A stretch of 64,000 nt of DNA, taken from NCBI RefSeq assembly GCF_009649845.1, contig NZ_WJIE01000005.1, positions 124,001-188,000 of the forward strand, read 5' to 3'. Within the stretch, counting starts at the first letter, position 1; each line of letters starts with the position of its first letter. The DNA comes from Polyangium spumosum (lineage in GTDB: Bacteria; Myxococcota_A; Polyangia; Polyangiales; Polyangiaceae). Positions 8,145-17,047 of the stretch are shown piece by piece. A program made the position numbers and the translations under genes. Under the pieces are notes generated by a model that did no database searches, was not told the origin of the DNA, and saw only the letters and a program-made list of their open reading frames with translations.

Positions 8145-11100
8145 TCAGGCCGAGCGACGACGCCGGCGCAGGCCAAACGCCGCCACGACGAGCAGAGCGC
8201 CAACGCCGGAGGCCGTGGAGGACGCAGGCGCCGTCCGGCAGCCGCAGCCGCTGCTGTCCGTCGTTTGCCCGCCGCCGCCGGCGCCATCCCTGCCGCCCAT
8301 GCCGCCCATGCCGCCTGCGCCGCCAGCGCCGCCAGCGCCACCGGCACCACCATTGCCGCCATTGCCACCGGCACCACCATCGCCGCCAGCGCCGCCAGCG
8401 CCGCCAGCGCCGCCAGCGCCGCCAGCGCCGCCAGCGCCGCCAGCGCCACCCGCGCCCATGGAGGGAATGCACCACTCCATGACCGGATCACACTCGTGGT
8501 CCGGGGCGCATTGGCTGTCGCTCGTGCAGCTCGTCGCGCACTTCGTCCCGTCGCAAGCGTACCCGGGCACGCAGCTCGTCTCCGTGCCGGCGACACACGT
8601 GCCGCCGCCGTCGCACTGCGACGGGTTCGTTTGCGTGGTCCCCGCGCACGCGCCCGGGGCGCATTGCGTGCCCGAGGCGTGGAGCGCGCACGCGCCATCG
8701 CCGTTGCACTGGCCGTTCTGGCCGCAGGTCGAGGGCACCTGGGCCGCGCACTCGTTATCCGGGTCCGTCCCGTTCTTGATCGGCCCGCACGCCCCGTCGG
8801 CGCCCTGGCCCTTCTTCGCCGTGGAGCAGGCCTCGCAGCCGCCATTGCAGGCCGCGTCGCAGCAGACGCCGTCCACGCAGAAGCCCGAGCTGCACTCCGA
8901 CGCGTTCGCGCAGGGCGCGCCCGGCGAGCCCGCCGGCTGACAAGCGCCCGCATTGCAGACGTTGCCCGGCAAGCACTCGTTGCTGTTCGTGCAGGGGTTC
9001 TTGCACGTCCCCGCCGAGCAGACGTACGGCGCGCAGTCCTGCCCCATCGCGTCGTTCACGCACTGCCCCGAGCCATTGCAGATCTGGCCCGTCACCACGC
9101 TGCCCTGGCAGGTGCTCACGCCGCAGGAGGTGCCCTGCGGGTGGAGCTGGCAGGCGCCCGTGCCATTACAAGCGCCCGTCTGCCCGCAGCTCGTCGCGGC
9201 CTGCGTCATGCACTCGTTGTCCGGATCGACGCCGAGCGCGATGGGCCCACACACGCCGTCCGAGCCATTGCCCTTCTTGGCCACGGTGCACGCCTGGCAA
9301 AGCCCGCCGCACGTCGTGTTGCAACACACGCCGTCGACGCAGAAGCCCGACGCGCACTGGGCGTTCGTCGAGCACGCCCCGCCATTACCGAGCGGCGGGA
9401 CACACGCGCCCATCACGCAGGCAAACCCCGAAGCGCAATCGGCGCTCGTCGCGCACGCGCCCTCGCAAGCGCCGCTCGAGCACGCGTACGGCGCACACTC
9501 TTGCCCCATCGTGGACGGGATGCACGTGCCCACGCCGTCGCAGATCTGGCCCTTCAGCACCGTCCCATCGCAGAGCGGGCTGCCGCAAGACGTGCCCGCC
9601 CCGTGGAGCTGGCAGGCGCCGGCGCCATTACATTGCCCCGTCCTGCCGCAGGTCGAGGCCGCCTCCGCCGAGCACTCGTTGTCCGGATCCGCGCCGACCA
9701 CGATGGGCCCGCACGTCCCGTCCGCGCCCTCGCCCTTCTTGCCCGCCGAGCACGCCTGGCACGAGCCCGTGCAGGCCGTGTTGCAGCAGACGCCGTCGAC
9801 GCAGTTGCCCGACTGGCAATCGGCGCTCGTCATGCATTGTGCGCCGTTGCCGAGCAGGCCCACGCACGCGCCGCCCACGCACGAGAAACCGGCCGCGCAA
9901 TCCGCGCCCGTCGTGCACGAGCTCTTGCACATGTCATTGCTGCAGGTGTACGGCGCGCAGCTCGTCGGCGTGCCGTTCGCCGCGCACGTCCCCGCGCCGT
10001 CGCAGGCCTCGGGCTGGAGCGATCCGCCATTACACGTCGATCCGCAGCTCGTGCCCGCAGCATAGAGCTTGCACGCGGCCATGCCGTTGCAGCTCCCGTT
10101 CGTCCCGCACGAGCTCGCGCCCTGATCGGTGCACTCGTTGTCGGGATCGGTGTCGACCGCGATCGGCCCGCAGACGCCGTCCGCGCCCGCGCCCTTCTTC
10201 GCGGCGGTGCAGGCCTGGCAGGTGCTCGTGCAGCCCGCGTCGCAGCAGACGCCGTCCGCGCAGAACCCGCTCACGCATTGCGCGGCGATCGAGCAGGCCG
10301 TGCCGTTCGCGCCCGGCGAGACGTCCGAGAGGAGACGCGCGCGCGCCCGATCCGCGCCGTAGGGCTGCTGCGGATCGAACCGGTAGTACGTGGCGAGGAC
10401 CTCCTGCGGCTTGCCCGCCGCGAGCTGCGGCCGGAGCTCGCGCTGCAGCACGTCGTTCGACACGACGAGCCCGCCCGGATCCTTGTTCGTGCCGGTGCTC
10501 GTGATACGCGCGGCGTAGATGTCCTGATAACTCGAGGTCACGCGGTCGTCCTGCCAGGCGACCCAGTACTGCGTGCCGTCCCAGGCCGCGGAGGGGTAGC
10601 CCTGGGTGTTCAGCGCGTTGCTCACGGTGATACCCACGACGTCGAGCACCGTCCCCGCGGCGTTGACGCGGGCGCCGCGCACGTCGTTGGAGCCGTTCCA
10701 TGCGACAAACCAGTCCGTCCCGTTCGACGCGACCGTGGCGCTCGTCTCGGTCGAACCCACGACGGCCGAGACCGGGATCGCGAGCGCGCCCGCGTCGAGG
10801 ACCGAGCCGTCGGGCGCGACGCGCGAGGCGAAGATGTCGCTCGAGTTCGTCGGCTTGGTCCAGGCGACGAGGTAGTTCGTCCCGTTGTACGCGAGGGCGG
10901 GGAACGAGCCGCCGCCGGTCGAGATCTTGATGCCCGCGGGATCGAGCACGGTCGACGCGGGCGCGACACGCGCGCCCCAGATCTCGACGCTGCTGGCGTC
11001 GCGCCACGTGACGAGCCAGTTCGTCCCGTCGGCCGCGACGACAGGGTTCATCTGGTTGCCGCTCGCCGTGTTCACGGCGACGCCGCCGGCGTCGAGCACG

Positions 11101-13307
11101 GCGCCCGTGCTGGAGACACGCGACGCGAAGATGTCGTCGTTGCCGGAGCCGTTCCGCCGGTCTTGCCAGACCACGAGCCAGTCGGCGCCGTTCGCCGCGA
11201 CGGACGGGACGAGCTGCACGTCCGTCGCCTGCGAGATCGCGATCCCGCCCGGATCGAGCACCGTTCCCGCGCTGGAGAGGCGCGCGCCCCAGATGTCGCT
11301 CGTGAGGCCCGGGCGCAGGTCCTCCCAGACCACGAGCCAGTTCGTCCCGTTGTATGCGACGCGCGGGTGACGCTCGTCGTTCGAAGCGCGGGAGAGCAGC
11401 GTGCTCGTGGCGTCGACCTTGACGATCGCGTTCGACACGCGCAGCCCGTAGATGTCGGACGAGGTCCCCGTCACCTCGTTGCGCAGGTCGCTGAAGGCCA
11501 CGTAGAAGTTCGTCCCGTCGTGCGCCGCCCCGGGGTACAGGCGCATGCCCATCTCGTTCGTCACGACGGTCGCCGTCACGAGCACCGCCGCGCCCGAGCT
11601 CACGCGTGCGCCATAGACCTGGATCTGGTCGTCCCAGAACACGCCGTAGCCGTTGCCCGCGAAGACGACGGCGACGTTCGTGGGAGCGAACGCATTCGCG
11701 CCCGACCCGATGGTGAAGCCGCTGCTCCCATCCATGACGCTGCCGGTCGACGAGATGCGCTGGCCGTAGACGGTGTTCGCGTTGGAGTGGTTGTCCCAGG
11801 CGAGCAGCCAGTTCACCCCGTCCGACGCCAACCCGATCGGCCCGTTGGGACAAACCGAGCTGTTGTTGCATGCGTAGATGTCGCTCGCGTCGATCACGGT
11901 GCCGGCGGGAGACACGCGTCGCCCGACGACGCGATAATACGACGCGCCCGTCCAGACGTTCGTCGCGACGAGGTAGTGCGTACCGTTGAAGGCGACCGCC
12001 GTGTCGACCGGATTGTACGTCGACGAGGTGATGGTCACGGTCGTCGGGTTGACCGTACCGTTCATCCCGACGAACGACCCGCGCACCACGTTGTTCGACC
12101 CGTGCACGATGAAGTAGTTCGTGCCGTCGAACGCGATCGAAGGAGCGCTCTTGCTGCCGCCGGTGGCAACGGCGATCCCGTTCGGATCCTGCACGACGCC
12201 TGCCGCGGTGACGCGCGCGGCGTAGACGTCACTCACGCCGTTGCGCGTGTCGAGCCACGTGACCATCCAGTCCGTCCCGTTGTTCGCCACGGCCGGCGAA
12301 TACTGGTAGCCCTTCGCGACCGCGATCGGGATGCCCGACGTATCGAGCACGGTGCCGGCCGACGACACGCGCGCGCCGTACACGGCCTCGGAGCCCTGGT
12401 ACCGAGTGTCCGACCAGACGACGAGGAAGTTGCCGCCCGCGTACGAGACGACCGTCTCGTACTGCTCCCTGGTCGTCGCGGCGTGCACGGGCGTGTCGAT
12501 CGCGGTCTCGGGGCCGATCACGGGATCGAGCACCGCCGGATACGCGCTCGCGTCGAGCACGGAAGACGGCACGCGCAGCACGATGCGCCCGTCCACGAAG
12601 TCCGACTCCACGTGCGTCCGCACGCCGTTCGCGTCGATCCACGTGGCCACGCCGTAACGCACGCCGACGCCCGTCGCGGGATCGGCGAAGTGCAAGCCGC
12701 CCTCGGTCTCGCCGAGGAACTCTTCACCCGTCACCGCGATCTTCAGCTCGAGATCACCCACGCCCGCCGGGCGATCGGCGAATTCGAAGCTCTGCTCGAC
12801 GCCCTCCTCGTCGTTCTCGAGGTGCTCGACGACGGCGCCGCGCTGGATGCCGAGGCTCGCGTCGGCGCGCACCGCGGCCGTGCCGCCGCGCGTCTCCACG
12901 ATCGACGTCCCGCCGCGCGTGATGCTCTCCAGCGACGCGACGAACGGCGCCGTGGTGCTCTCCTCGGGCGTGACCGCGAGGTCGCCCTCGCTCGGCCACA
13001 CCATGAGCGCCTCGGGGCTCGCCTTGACCGCGTACGTCACGTGCCCGGCCGAGAACTCGGAGCCCTCGGCGCGATAGCCGAAGTGCGTCCGGCGCATGAC
13101 GGCGGCGAGATCGGGGGACGCGGCAGGGTTTGTCACGGCCGCGGCCTGCGCCGGAGCGCCTGCATTTTCCTGCGGGCCCGGGTTTGGCTTTTCAGAACTA
13201 CACCCTGCGAGCGCGGCGAGGATCAGGCTGTGACAAACCCAGCCGATCGCCGCGCCGAGGATCCGCCGATGGGCGGCGCGCGTGCGTGGAACGGATCGAG
13301 ATTGCAT
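8145..13307 (-). CDS. Giant surface lipoprotein: beta-propeller-like repeats, Cys-rich modules, MYXO-CTERM tail
   Basis: 1720 residues from ATG 13307, which has GGTGGGAGAC just upstream; a 37-codon in-frame extension lacks support. The leader ends in a lipobox (LAGC). The first 900 or so residues contain more than ten repeats of the type DWLVVWQDRRNG followed by DIFASRVSSTGAVLD, which suggests one or more beta-propellers. Then follow four Cys-rich modules, each with C-x(4)-C-x(3)-G-x-C-x-DGVCC and CGPI...DPDNEC, spaced about 150 residues. A Gly/Ala-rich linker leads to the C-terminal tripartite signal: GCGC, a hydrophobic helix and RRRRR, which is the MYXO-CTERM sorting signal. It should be displayed on the cell surface. 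Adhesion or ligand binding is inference. Long open frames exist on the opposite strand but are GC shadows. Confidence 0.88.
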   Translation of the reverse strand: MQSRSVPRTRAAHRRILGAAIGWVCHSLILAALAGCSSEKPNPGPQENAGAPAQAAAVTNPAASPDLAAVMRRTHFGYRAEGSEFSAGHVTYAVKASPEALMVWPSEGDLAVTPEESTTAPFVASLESITRGGTSIVETRGGTAAVRADASLGIQRGAVVEHLENDEEGVEQSFEFADRPAGVGDLELKIAVTGEEFLGETEGGLHFADPATGVGVRYGVATWIDANGVRTHVESDFVDGRIVLRVPSSVLDASAYPAVLDPVIGPETAIDTPVHAATTREQYETVVSYAGGNFLVVWSDTRYQGSEAVYGARVSSAGTVLDTSGIPIAVAKGYQYSPAVANNGTDWMVTWLDTRNGVSDVYAARVTAAGVVQDPNGIAVATGGSKSAPSIAFDGTNYFIVHGSNNVVRGSFVGMNGTVNPTTVTITSSTYNPVDTAVAFNGTHYLVATNVWTGASYYRVVGRRVSPAGTVIDASDIYACNNSSVCPNGPIGLASDGVNWLLAWDNHSNANTVYGQRISSTGSVMDGSSGFTIGSGANAFAPTNVAVVFAGNGYGVFWDDQIQVYGARVSSGAAVLVTATVVTNEMGMRLYPGAAHDGTNFYVAFSDLRNEVTGTSSDIYGLRVSNAIVKVDATSTLLSRASNDERHPRVAYNGTNWLVVWEDLRPGLTSDIWGARLSSAGTVLDPGGIAISQATDVQLVPSVAANGADWLVVWQDRRNGSGNDDIFASRVSSTGAVLDAGGVAVNTASGNQMNPVVAADGTNWLVTWRDASSVEIWGARVAPASTVLDPAGIKISTGGGSFPALAYNGTNYLVAWTKPTNSSDIFASRVAPDGSVLDAGALAIPVSAVVGSTETSATVASNGTDWFVAWNGSNDVRGARVNAAGTVLDVVGITVSNALNTQGYPSAAWDGTQYWVAWQDDRVTSSYQDIYAARITSTGTNKDPGGLVVSNDVLQRELRPQLAAGKPQEVLATYYRFDPQQPYGADRARARLLSDVSPGANGTACSIAAQCVSGFCADGVCCDAGCTSTCQACTAAKKGAGADGVCGPIAVDTDPDNECTDQGASSCGTNGSCNGMAACKLYAAGTSCGSTCNGGSLQPEACDGAGTCAANGTPTSCAPYTCSNDMCKSSCTTGADCAAGFSCVGGACVGLLGNGAQCMTSADCQSGNCVDGVCCNTACTGSCQACSAGKKGEGADGTCGPIVVGADPDNECSAEAASTCGRTGQCNGAGACQLHGAGTSCGSPLCDGTVLKGQICDGVGTCIPSTMGQECAPYACSSGACEGACATSADCASGFACVMGACVPPLGNGGACSTNAQCASGFCVDGVCCNTTCGGLCQACTVAKKGNGSDGVCGPIALGVDPDNECMTQAATSCGQTGACNGTGACQLHPQGTSCGVSTCQGSVVTGQICNGSGQCVNDAMGQDCAPYVCSAGTCKNPCTNSNECLPGNVCNAGACQPAGSPGAPCANASECSSGFCVDGVCCDAACNGGCEACSTAKKGQGADGACGPIKNGTDPDNECAAQVPSTCGQNGQCNGDGACALHASGTQCAPGACAGTTQTNPSQCDGGGTCVAGTETSCVPGYACDGTKCATSCTSDSQCAPDHECDPVMEWCIPSMGAGGAGGAGGAGGAGGAGGAGGAGGDGGAGGNGGNGGAGGAGGAGGAGGMGGMGGRDGAGGGGQTTDSSGCGCRTAPASSTASGVGALLVVAAFGLRRRRRSA
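8382..8444. repeat. Seven perfect copies of GCCGCCAGC
   Basis: A 9-bp tandem array, with further imperfect units at 8300-8381. On the coding (minus) strand it encodes the Gly-Gly-Ala linker just before the MYXO-CTERM tail of the giant lipoprotein. The unit is three codons, so slippage changes linker length in frame. Confidence 0.9.
8470..10320 (-). repeat. Four Cys-rich modules of roughly 450 bp
   Basis: Within the giant lipoprotein gene, four diverged tandem units begin (in coding direction) near 10310, 9845, 9400 and 8925. Each carries an SGxCxDGVCC core, a KKGxGxDGxCGPI block and a DPDNEC block. They are protein-level repeats of extracellular disulphide modules, not a CRISPR or mobile element. 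Confidence 0.75.
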
Positions 13308-13449
13308 GTCTCCCACCAGGTGAATGCTGGCCCCGCGTGTACACCGCGGCTCGACGAGGCCGCAGCCGGCGGGGACGTTTTCGGCGCGCATCGGACAGCA
13401 TGGACCGGCGCACGTCAAGCGACGGGGACCCGCATTCCGCGAGGAGACG

Positions 13450-14241
13450 TCAGCGCGTGTCGGACCGCTCGAGCACGCGACCGGCGAGCCGCACGAAGAG
13501 CACGCAGAGCGGGATCACGACCACGAGCGAGAGAGGGCCAAGCCACGCGGAGGTGGCGTCGTGCCAGAGGAGGGTGGGCATGGCGATCGTGGATCGCAAC
13601 GTCGTGTGGTTCTCGTAGACGTCGGGGCGATAGATCAAGACGGCGCTCGGCAGCACGGGCACGAGCCACACGACGGCCCCGACGAGCAACGCATGGAAGG
13701 TGTCGCGCATGCGCACGAGCAGCGGCAAGAGCAGCGCGAGCAGGAGCAGCGCGTACGCGGTGAGAAAGAGCCCCGCGCCGAGCGCGCCTGCGAAGCTGAT
13801 CATGTCGCCCGGCACGAGGTGCGGCACGAGCGCGATCGCCGTCACGATGGAGACGGCCGCGCCGCTCGCAGCCGCAGCGCCGAGGATGGGAACGACGCGC
13901 GCGGCGAGGACCACGTGGGCCGGGATCGGCTTGGCGAGCAAGAGCTCGAGCCGACCCTCTTCCCGGGCCGCGACGAGGGCGCCGAGCAGGCCCGCGAGCC
14001 CCACGAAAAACGCAGCGAAATACGAGGCGAGCAGGTCGTTGACGAGCAGGACCGCCGCCATGCCCCGGATGTCGAACGCCTGCTCCAGGAAGCGGATCAC
14101 GCGCTCGGGCAGACGCACGAGGAGCGCGTGGGTCCCAAGGACCGCGGCGGCGCCGACGATCGCAGCCGCCATCGGAGCGCGGCGCGGCATGTGGCGCGCC
14201 TCGAGCACGTAATAATCGCGGAGCGAAGCCGACGTGGTCAT
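13450..14241 (-). CDS. ABC transporter permease (second membrane subunit)
   Basis: 263 residues from ATG 14241, which follows GGAGG in GGAGGCTTGATCATG. Six or so hydrophobic helices. The segment REEGRLELLLAKPIPAHVVLAARV is the typical cytoplasmic loop of ABC-2 type exporter permeases. It is the last gene of a four-gene operon (TetR, ATPase, permease, permease) and starts 2 bp after the preceding stop. It probably pairs with the permease at 14244-15011 to form a heterodimeric exporter. The substrate is unknown; the TetR regulator suggests a drug-like or lipid-like compound. Confidence 0.85.
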   Translation of the reverse strand: MTTSASLRDYYVLEARHMPRRAPMAAAIVGAAAVLGTHALLVRLPERVIRFLEQAFDIRGMAAVLLVNDLLASYFAAFFVGLAGLLGALVAAREEGRLELLLAKPIPAHVVLAARVVPILGAAAASGAAVSIVTAIALVPHLVPGDMISFAGALGAGLFLTAYALLLLALLLPLLVRMRDTFHALLVGAVVWLVPVLPSAVLIYRPDVYENHTTLRSTIAMPTLLWHDATSAWLGPLSLVVVIPLCVLFVRLAGRVLERSDTR

Positions 14242-14243
14242 GA

Positions 14244-15011
14244 TCAAGCCTCCATGCGGCGCACGCCGGCGGCGCCGACGCCGATCGCGGCGATCGAGAG
14301 GAGCGCGAGGGCGAACATCGGCGGCGCGAGCTCGGCCGGGCCGAGGTGGTCGAGGCTCCCGAGCGAGAGCGCGCCGAGCGCGATGGGGTTCACGAGCAAC
14401 GCGGGCCGCCACGCCGGCTGGTAGAAGCCGACGAGCGACATCCCGACGAGCAGGCCGAGCACCGTGAGCCCGATCAAAGCGGACGCGCCGCGGTGCTTCA
14501 CCCAGGCGGCGATCGCGGCCGAGAGCCCGGTCGCGAAGACCGCGCCGAAGAGGTGCAGCGTCATCGCGGCGAGGAACGTCCCGGGTCGGAAGCCCGGCAC
14601 GCGCGAGGGGAAGTAGAGCAGGCCGAGGAGCTGCGTGCCCACGTGGAGCGTGGCCATGACGCCACACGCGCTGATCGCGCGTAACGCGAAGTAACGCGGC
14701 ATCGAGAGGGGTTTGGCCGCGAGGATCGAGAGCACGCCGACGTCGCGCTCGCGCAGCACGACGCCGCTCGCGAGCACGACCGGGAGGAACGCGATCGCCT
14801 TGTTCATCGCGAGGTCGATCCACACGAACATGAAGATCACGAACGGCCTGTCGTCGCCGAACCACATGGCGATCGCGTCCTGCACGTGCGCGGGCGGGCG
14901 CGCGAGCATCGCCGGAATGGCGAGCACCGCGTAGAGGAGCATGGCGCCGCAGAGCCACGTCTTGCGCTCGCGCAAGGTCGCGAGATAGTCGAGCCACTGG
15001 AGCCGGATCAC
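14244..15011 (-). CDS. ABC transporter permease (first membrane subunit)
   Basis: 255 residues from a GTG at 15011 that overlaps the TGA of the ATPase gene (GTGA), with GGAGG four bases upstream. The longer in-frame extension inside the ATPase gene is not expected to be used. The protein has six hydrophobic helices, with the loop VVLRERDVGVLSILAAKPLSMPRYFALR typical of NosY-like or ABC-2 permeases. It is coupled to the ATPase at 15008-15751 and to the second permease downstream. Confidence 0.86.
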   Translation of the reverse strand: MIRLQWLDYLATLRERKTWLCGAMLLYAVLAIPAMLARPPAHVQDAIAMWFGDDRPFVIFMFVWIDLAMNKAIAFLPVVLASGVVLRERDVGVLSILAAKPLSMPRYFALRAISACGVMATLHVGTQLLGLLYFPSRVPGFRPGTFLAAMTLHLFGAVFATGLSAAIAAWVKHRGASALIGLTVLGLLVGMSLVGFYQPAWRPALLVNPIALGALSLGSLDHLGPAELAPPMFALALLSIAAIGVGAAGVRRMEA

Positions 15012-15751
15012 GCGGCCTCCTTGCGCACGAGCGCGAGGTAGAGGTCGTCCATCGTGCGAGCGCCGTGCCGATCCTTGAGCTCTTCGACGTCGCCGAACGC
15101 GACGAGCCTGGCCCGATGCAGGACGGCCACGTGCCGGCAAAGCGCCTCGACGTCGGAGAGGATGTGCGACGAAAAGAGGACGGTGACGCCCCGATCGCGG
15201 GCGAGCTCGCGGAGCAGCTCGAGCAGCTCGTGGCGGCCGAGCGGATCGAGGCCCGAGGTCGGCTCGTCGAGCAAGAGCACGCGTGGCTCGTTGATGAGCG
15301 CCTGGGCGAGCCCCACCTTCTGCGCCATGCCGGTGGAGAAGCCGCGCAGCGCTCGATCCGCGTCACGCACGAGGTCGAAACGTCGGAGCAGCGCCTCCGC
15401 GCGCTCCGTGATCACGTCCCGCGGGAGCGCGAACATGGCGCCGACGTATTGCAAGAATTGCCGCGCCGTCATGTCGGGCGGGAGGGTGTAATGCGCCGGC
15501 AAATACCCCGCTGTGCGGCGAACCTCGAGCGTCTCCTGCCCGACCTCCCGGCCGAGCACGCGCGCCGAGCCGGACGTGAGGGGCGTGAGCCCGAGGAGCA
15601 TGCGCAGCGTCGTGGTTTTCCCCGCGCCGTTGTGCCCCATGAACCCGAAGACCTCGCCGGGCTCGACGAAAAACGTGACGTCGTCGACGGCCGTCACCCC
15701 TCCGAATCGCTTCGTCAGGCCGGAAAGCTCGATTGCATGCGTCTTGGTCAT
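15008..15751 (-). CDS. ABC transporter ATP-binding protein
   Basis: 247 residues. Walker A is GHNGAGKTT, the signature is GFSTGMAQKVGLAQAL (a variant of LSGGQ), and Walker B is VLLLDEPTSGLDP, followed by the H-loop in FSSHILSD. The signature variant is typical of CcmA/NosF-type exporter ATPases. Its ATG overlaps the TetR stop by 4 bp and its stop overlaps the permease start by 4 bp. It energises the export complex with the two permeases encoded downstream. Confidence 0.93.
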   Translation of the reverse strand: MTKTHAIELSGLTKRFGGVTAVDDVTFFVEPGEVFGFMGHNGAGKTTTLRMLLGLTPLTSGSARVLGREVGQETLEVRRTAGYLPAHYTLPPDMTARQFLQYVGAMFALPRDVITERAEALLRRFDLVRDADRALRGFSTGMAQKVGLAQALINEPRVLLLDEPTSGLDPLGRHELLELLRELARDRGVTVLFSSHILSDVEALCRHVAVLHRARLVAFGDVEELKDRHGARTMDDLYLALVRKEAA

Positions 15752-16419
15752 CGCTTGGATCTCCTCGGTTTCGTGCGTCGGGAGCTCTCCGGCTCCTCGG
15801 GGTCCCTCTTCGCGGAGAGGCCCGCGCGGAAGACGTCGACGATCGCGTCGAGCGCGCGCTCGGGTGAAAAGAGGCCGAGCTCGGCGACGAGGCCGAGGTG
15901 TTGCGGGGCGAAGCGCAGCACCCCGAGGACGATCGGGACCGCGTCGCGATCGACGTCGGCGCGGATCTCGCCGCGCGTGATCCCCTCGTCGACCCAGCCG
16001 CGGATCATGGCGACCTGCGCCCGGCCCTGCTCGATCTTTTTCGCGTCCGAGGCGAGCCCGAGCGCGCGCAGATCCGGGTCCTCGCGGAGCAGCTTGCCGA
16101 ACATCGGATCGGCGAGGAGCTGGCGATACGCGAAGCGCAGGGTGCCGACGATCCGCTCGAGTGGCGACTCGATCGTCATCACCTCCTCGACGTAACGAGC
16201 GCCGATCGCCGCGAACGCCTGCTCGACGACCTCACGCAGGAGCGACTCCTTGTCGGCGAACTCGAGGTACAGCGCGCCCTTCGCGCAGCCCGCCTCGGCC
16301 GCGACCGCGTCGAGGTTCGTCCCCTTGAAGCCGTGCTGGGTGAAGTGCCGCCGCGCCGCTTCGAGGATGCGCTGGCGACGCGCAGGGTCGCGGGGCTTCT
16401 GGATACGTCGGCCTGCCAT
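15748..16419 (-). CDS. TetR family transcriptional regulator
   Basis: 223 residues from ATG 16419; an in-frame TTG three codons upstream is less likely. The N-terminal HTH is clear: RRQRILEAARRHFTQHGF, then NLDAVAAEAGCAKGALYLEF. The C-terminal ligand domain has no recognised specificity. It is the first gene of the operon encoding the ABC exporter, so it probably represses its own operon until a ligand binds. The palindrome at 16431-16454, just upstream of the start, is the likely operator. Confidence 0.9.
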   Translation of the reverse strand: MAGRRIQKPRDPARRQRILEAARRHFTQHGFKGTNLDAVAAEAGCAKGALYLEFADKESLLREVVEQAFAAIGARYVEEVMTIESPLERIVGTLRFAYRQLLADPMFGKLLREDPDLRALGLASDAKKIEQGRAQVAMIRGWVDEGITRGEIRADVDRDAVPIVLGVLRFAPQHLGLVAELGLFSPERALDAIVDVFRAGLSAKRDPEEPESSRRTKPRRSKR

Positions 16420-16430
16420 CCCGACCAAGA

Positions 16431-16454
16431 TGACTCATAAGGTCGTTCGAGTCA
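16431..16454. promoter_or_regulatory. Likely TetR operator: TGACTC-N12-GAGTCA
   Basis: A perfect 6+6 inverted repeat within the 103 bp between the TetR start (16419) and the PepSY-like gene (stop at 16523). An inner AGGTCG also resembles the half-site. The position over the promoter region fits autorepression of the TetR-ABC operon. Confidence 0.6.
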
Positions 16455-16522
16455 ACTCCGGCCACGTTCGAGCGAGCGCGCGTGTCCCGCGAGCTCGCTC
16501 GAGCGCGGCGCCTCGGCCCCGA

Positions 16523-16855
16523 TCAGTCGATGTCCTCGCCCTTGGCGACGAGCTTGCCGTCCGCGGTCACGGCGACCTCGAGCTTCTGGCCGTCGGCTTT
16601 CTCGATCTCCGCCTTGTAGTGGACCTGGCCGCCCTTCAGCGAGATCTGCTCGACCTTCTTGATCTGGCCCCCGCTGGCCCACGTCCGGAGGGTCGTTTGC
16701 GCCGCGGTGGGCAGGTTCGCGAACGGGATATCGGACTTGTCGGCGTCTTCGTATTGATCCTCGAGCGAATGCCCCTCGTGGTGGTCCGCCAGGGCCGGCG
16801 CCGCGAAGAGCCCGAGCGCGAGCGCGGCGAACAAGGGCCGGAGTACCCGAGTCAT
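16523..16855 (-). CDS. Periplasmic PepSY-like domain protein
   Basis: 110 residues from ATG 16855, chosen because GGAG precedes it and a clean Sec signal peptide follows (MTRVLRP, then a hydrophobic run ending APALADHH). The rest matches the PepSY-like fold: LPTAAQTTLRTWASGG, then VEQISLKGGQVHYKAEIEKADGQKLEVAV, ending in DGKLVAKGED. Such small proteins are periplasmic and sometimes metal- or peptidase-related; no activity can be assigned. It is separate from the TetR operon, whose operator lies beyond its stop codon. Confidence 0.75.
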   Translation of the reverse strand: MTRVLRPLFAALALGLFAAPALADHHEGHSLEDQYEDADKSDIPFANLPTAAQTTLRTWASGGQIKKVEQISLKGGQVHYKAEIEKADGQKLEVAVTADGKLVAKGEDID

Positions 16856-17047
16856 GATCGTCTCCTTCCGGTTGAATGCCTGCCGCGACCCTCGCAGCAG
16901 GCTCCCCACCTCGCACATGCGAGACCGGTGCCGTTTCCCGCGTGAACGCCGCGCCCGAGAGAGCCCGAGCCCGCCACGCTCGGGCAACGATCGAGGAGCG
17001 GAGCGAGGAGGCCCCAGGCTCCTCCGCGCGCCTTCATCCAGAGAAGA

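Noticed and set aside
8470-10320. Regularly spaced repeats suggestive of a repeat array
   Set aside because: Units are protein modules of about 150 residues with diverged DNA; no short direct repeats with unique spacers, so not CRISPR.
7695-13763. A very long plus-strand open frame, over 2000 codons, opposite the giant lipoprotein
   Set aside because: Arg/Ala-rich, without domains; it mirrors the third-position GC bias of the true minus-strand gene, which has a signal peptide, repeats and sorting tail.
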